Below are positions 6,436 to 7,592 of a stretch of DNA of 7,592 bases, one piece after another; positions within the stretch are counted from its first letter, which is position 1, and every line of letters starts with the position of its first letter. The translations under genes and the position numbers were made by a program. Below the pieces are notes generated by a model. The model was not told the origin of the DNA, did no database searches, and worked only from the letters and a program-made list of their open reading frames with translations. The stretch comes from a bacterium (GTDB lineage: Bacteria; Patescibacteriota; Minisyncoccia; UBA6257): assembly GCA_030673525.1 (NCBI GenBank), contig DAOVIY010000020.1:1-7592 (forward strand), read 5' to 3'.

Positions 6436-6597
6436 TCAGCATCGAGTACACGATGTATAGCAGGGACAGTGCACGCAATCAATTCCCTCGCCATTAGAAA
6501 TCTTTTGTAGAGTACCCAAAACTCCTTTCCGTTCTTCAACTGTAACTAATCTCGGCATATTTTCTCCTTGTCCTTTTTCATTCTCTTTCTTACCCAT
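6436..6597 (-). CDS. Cys-rich RiPP precursor-like peptide, 53 residues
   Basis: A small gene with a near-perfect SD (6604-6611) 8 nt before its ATG. The product has a charged, cysteine-free N-terminal part (MGKKENEKGQGENMPR, then LVTVEERKGVLGTLQK) that looks like a leader. A glycine-containing hinge NGEGID follows, then the tail CVHCPCYTSCTRC with Cys41, Cys44, Cys46, Cys50 and Cys53, the last being the C-terminal residue. The spacing C-x2-C-x-C-x3-C-x2-C and the position directly before a radical SAM/SPASM gene point to the maturase's substrate. A GG-like cleavage site is not obvious; the NGEG segment is a possible hinge. A second start at Met14 has its own AAGGAG and would give 40 residues. 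It does not match the SCIFF six-cysteine layout known to me. Other readings are a small metal-binding (metallothionein-like) peptide or a peptide-derived cofactor. Confidence 0.85.
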   Translation of the reverse strand: MGKKENEKGQGENMPRLVTVEERKGVLGTLQKISNGEGIDCVHCPCYTSCTRC

Positions 6598-6603
6598 TCT
6601 TTT

Positions 6604-6611
6604 CACCTCCT
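6604..6611 (-). promoter_or_regulatory. Strong Shine-Dalgarno site of the precursor gene
   Basis: AGGAGGTG on the minus strand, then AAAAGA before the ATG at 6597. It is identical in its core to the site before the maturase gene, and it strongly supports this short open frame as a real, highly translated gene. Confidence 0.92.
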
Positions 6612-6643
6612 GTTTCTTTGCTCAAACCTTCCCTCTGTATTCC

Positions 6644-6673
6644 AATATATCATTGAAAAGGTTCTATTTTCAA
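6644..6673 (-). promoter_or_regulatory. Candidate promoter of the precursor-maturase operon
   Basis: On the minus strand TTGAAA (6668-6673) and TATATT (6644-6649) are 18 bases apart, with TGA immediately before the -10 giving an extended -10 (TG-n-TATATT). It predicts a leader of about 40 nt ending in the strong SD. It lies just downstream of the terminator carried by repeat copy 2. Confidence 0.6.
6653..6673. repeat. Perfect inverted repeat over the promoter spacer, possible operator
   Basis: TTGAAAA (6653-6659) and TTTTCAA (6667-6673) form a perfect 7+7 palindrome with a 7-bp spacer. It covers the -35 and most of the -35/-10 spacer of the precursor promoter, where a bound repressor would block transcription. 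A/T-rich palindromes also arise by chance, so the regulatory role is inference. Confidence 0.45.
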
Positions 6674-6709
6674 CCTATCAAACCCGATAAACTTTGTTAA
6701 TAGCTTTTC

Positions 6710-6738
6710 AAAAAAATCCAACGATTTACCGCAGGATT
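6710..6738 (-). terminator. Intrinsic terminator after the second HExxH gene
   Basis: Minus-strand arms AATCCTGCGG and TCGTTGGATT (6715-6738) pair around TAAA with one T-T mismatch and are followed by a run of seven T (6710-6716, overlapping the stem end). It belongs to repeat copy 2 and lies 47 nt downstream of the stop at 6786. It separates the peptidase-like gene from the precursor promoter. Confidence 0.65.
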
Positions 6739-6781
6739 GGTTTTTTACTTTTTGAGATTATCAAAAATTTATCAATGAAAA
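6713..6781. repeat. 69-bp direct repeat, copy 2
   Basis: It aligns gap-free with 4046-4114, differing at six positions by eye, and keeps the 20-base core ACGATTTACCGCAGGATTGG (6721-6740). It begins 5 nt after the stop of the HExxH gene at 6786. Together the copies bracket the precursor, the maturase and the other HExxH gene. It may be a genome-wide terminator-type repeat, or the trace of a duplication or insertion. Confidence 0.9.
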
Positions 6782-6785
6782 AAAT

Positions 6786-7565
6786 TTAGTTTCTGTTTTT
6801 ATGCCTTAAATATTCCCTCCATATCTTCTCCAGTTTTTCTATTGGTCTTGGATAAATGATTTCTATTATCTCAATATTCTCTTTTAGTATCTTTTGACGT
6901 GAAGTTCTTCTATATACTTTTTTGAATTTTTCTATTCCATAAGTGTTAATTAGAAATCTCACAAAAGAACCTACTTGGGGATAAGCAATCATATCATTGA
7001 CTTTATCCCAGTTTTTATTTTCCACTAAAAATTCAATGGGATAAAGTTTATTTTCTTTTAAGTATTTTTTTGCCCAAATATCTATATCTTTGCCATACCA
7101 CCTTTCATCCATAAATTCAGCTAAACCCTCAGAAAATAAAAATATAGAAACTCCCAAAGGCAAAGAAAGCAAATGAGTATCTTCATGAGGTCCTATACAT
7201 TGAATTTTATTATTATAAAGAGAGTGAACTTCAAATTTTTTGGGAACCCAAACTTTTCTTTTTTTAATTTCCAACCAAATGGCATTACCATGCCCATCAT
7301 CTCCCATTAAATTCTGTTTGTTTTTTCTTGAAGAATATAAATAATAATTTATCTTTCTTTTATCTTTTAATTTTAGAGTTCTTAATATCTTTTTGTAGCT
7401 TTGTTCTTGGACTGTAATAATTTTTTTAATATCCTTTTCAGCCAAAGAATTTTTAGAATAATGAAAAACATAGTGAGGAGATTTTCTCACCGTCCAATTT
7501 CTTTTCTTTTGATAATCAGTTTTGAACCACGGAATATTCTGTTTTATAGTAAAATCTTGCTTCAC
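6786..7565 (-). CDS. Putative zinc metallopeptidase (HEDTH), peptidase MA-like
   Basis: A 259-residue protein without signal peptide or membrane segment. It carries HEDTH at residues 127-131 and, 19 residues after the last His, the second helix SEGLAEFMDE with Glu146 and Glu150. The EGLAE-type sequence is typical of gluzincins of the peptidase MA-like group, where the Glu completes zinc binding. The preceding part also fits that fold: HYVFHYSKNS, a long helix near residues 45-65, a KINYYLYSS strand, and a G-rich GDDGHGNA loop. Substrates are unknown. The start is GTG at 7563-7565, near the window edge, with no SD seen. An A/T-rich TATATC lies just upstream, but a complete promoter cannot be judged. 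It shares its downstream 69-bp repeat with the other HExxH gene, though the two proteins are alike only around the active-site pattern. Confidence 0.8.
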   Translation of the reverse strand: MKQDFTIKQNIPWFKTDYQKKRNWTVRKSPHYVFHYSKNSLAEKDIKKIITVQEQSYKKILRTLKLKDKRKINYYLYSSRKNKQNLMGDDGHGNAIWLEIKKRKVWVPKKFEVHSLYNNKIQCIGPHEDTHLLSLPLGVSIFLFSEGLAEFMDERWYGKDIDIWAKKYLKENKLYPIEFLVENKNWDKVNDMIAYPQVGSFVRFLINTYGIEKFKKVYRRTSRQKILKENIEIIEIIYPRPIEKLEKIWREYLRHKNRN

Positions 7566-7592
7566 TATTAAAATGATATAATAAATTTAAAC

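Noticed and set aside
3129..6438. TGA codons might be reassigned to Gly, as in some CPR lineages, because both TGA stops (UbiA and precursor) are soon followed by TAA.
   Set aside because: None of the other genes has an internal TGA, and all domains read through at full length under the standard code. Under reassignment the two proteins would gain only one or two residues.
4046..6781. The two repeats as a CRISPR array or insertion-sequence ends.
   Set aside because: There are only two copies 2.7 kb apart, in direct not inverted orientation, with no transposase or cas gene between them.
4157..7565. The two HExxH genes as recent tandem duplicates.
   Set aside because: Similarity is limited to the HExxH and SExxxE patterns; spacing between motifs and the remaining sequence differ widely.

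Overview
This window looks like part of an AT-rich, streamlined bacterial genome, most likely Patescibacteria (CPR). That assignment is inferred from strong A/T bias, lysine- and isoleucine-rich proteins, short intergenic gaps, mostly SD-less starts, and an orphan multi-TM histidine kinase. No marker gene settles the lineage. All genes lie on the minus strand, so transcription runs from high to low coordinates. The standard genetic code fits every gene.

Right part (7592 to 4046): a gene for a putative HExxH metallopeptidase (6786-7565) ends at a hairpin carried in a 69-bp repeat. A compact locus follows that I read as a RiPP (ribosomally made, post-translationally modified peptide) cassette. 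It has a promoter with an extended -10, then a 53-residue precursor-like peptide (6436-6597) ending in the Cys-rich tail CVHCPCYTSCTRC. After a hairpin/T-tract attenuator comes a radical SAM/SPASM maturase with an N-terminal PqqD-like region (4966-6357). After a second terminator comes another HExxH protein gene (4157-4906). A second copy of the 69-bp repeat (about 91% identical, same orientation) closes the segment. The precursor and maturase have near-perfect Shine-Dalgarno sites and CGN arginine codons, unlike their neighbours, which suggests acquisition as a unit. No exporter is visible.

Middle part (4043 to 873): a promoter lies directly beyond the repeat. It should drive an operon of a UbiA-family membrane prenyltransferase, a sensor histidine kinase (ATGA overlap) and a Nudix hydrolase resembling dihydroneopterin-triphosphate pyrophosphatases. 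The operon ends at a strong intrinsic terminator. An unexplained 40-codon open stretch and a palindrome lie between the Nudix stop and that terminator.

Left part (841 to 1): a promoter drives a second, unrelated Nudix hydrolase gene. The first 115 codons of valS (valyl-tRNA synthetase) follow 5 nt later and run off the window.

The most interesting content is the small precursor gene plus its maturase, bounded by the direct repeats and flanked by two candidate peptidases.
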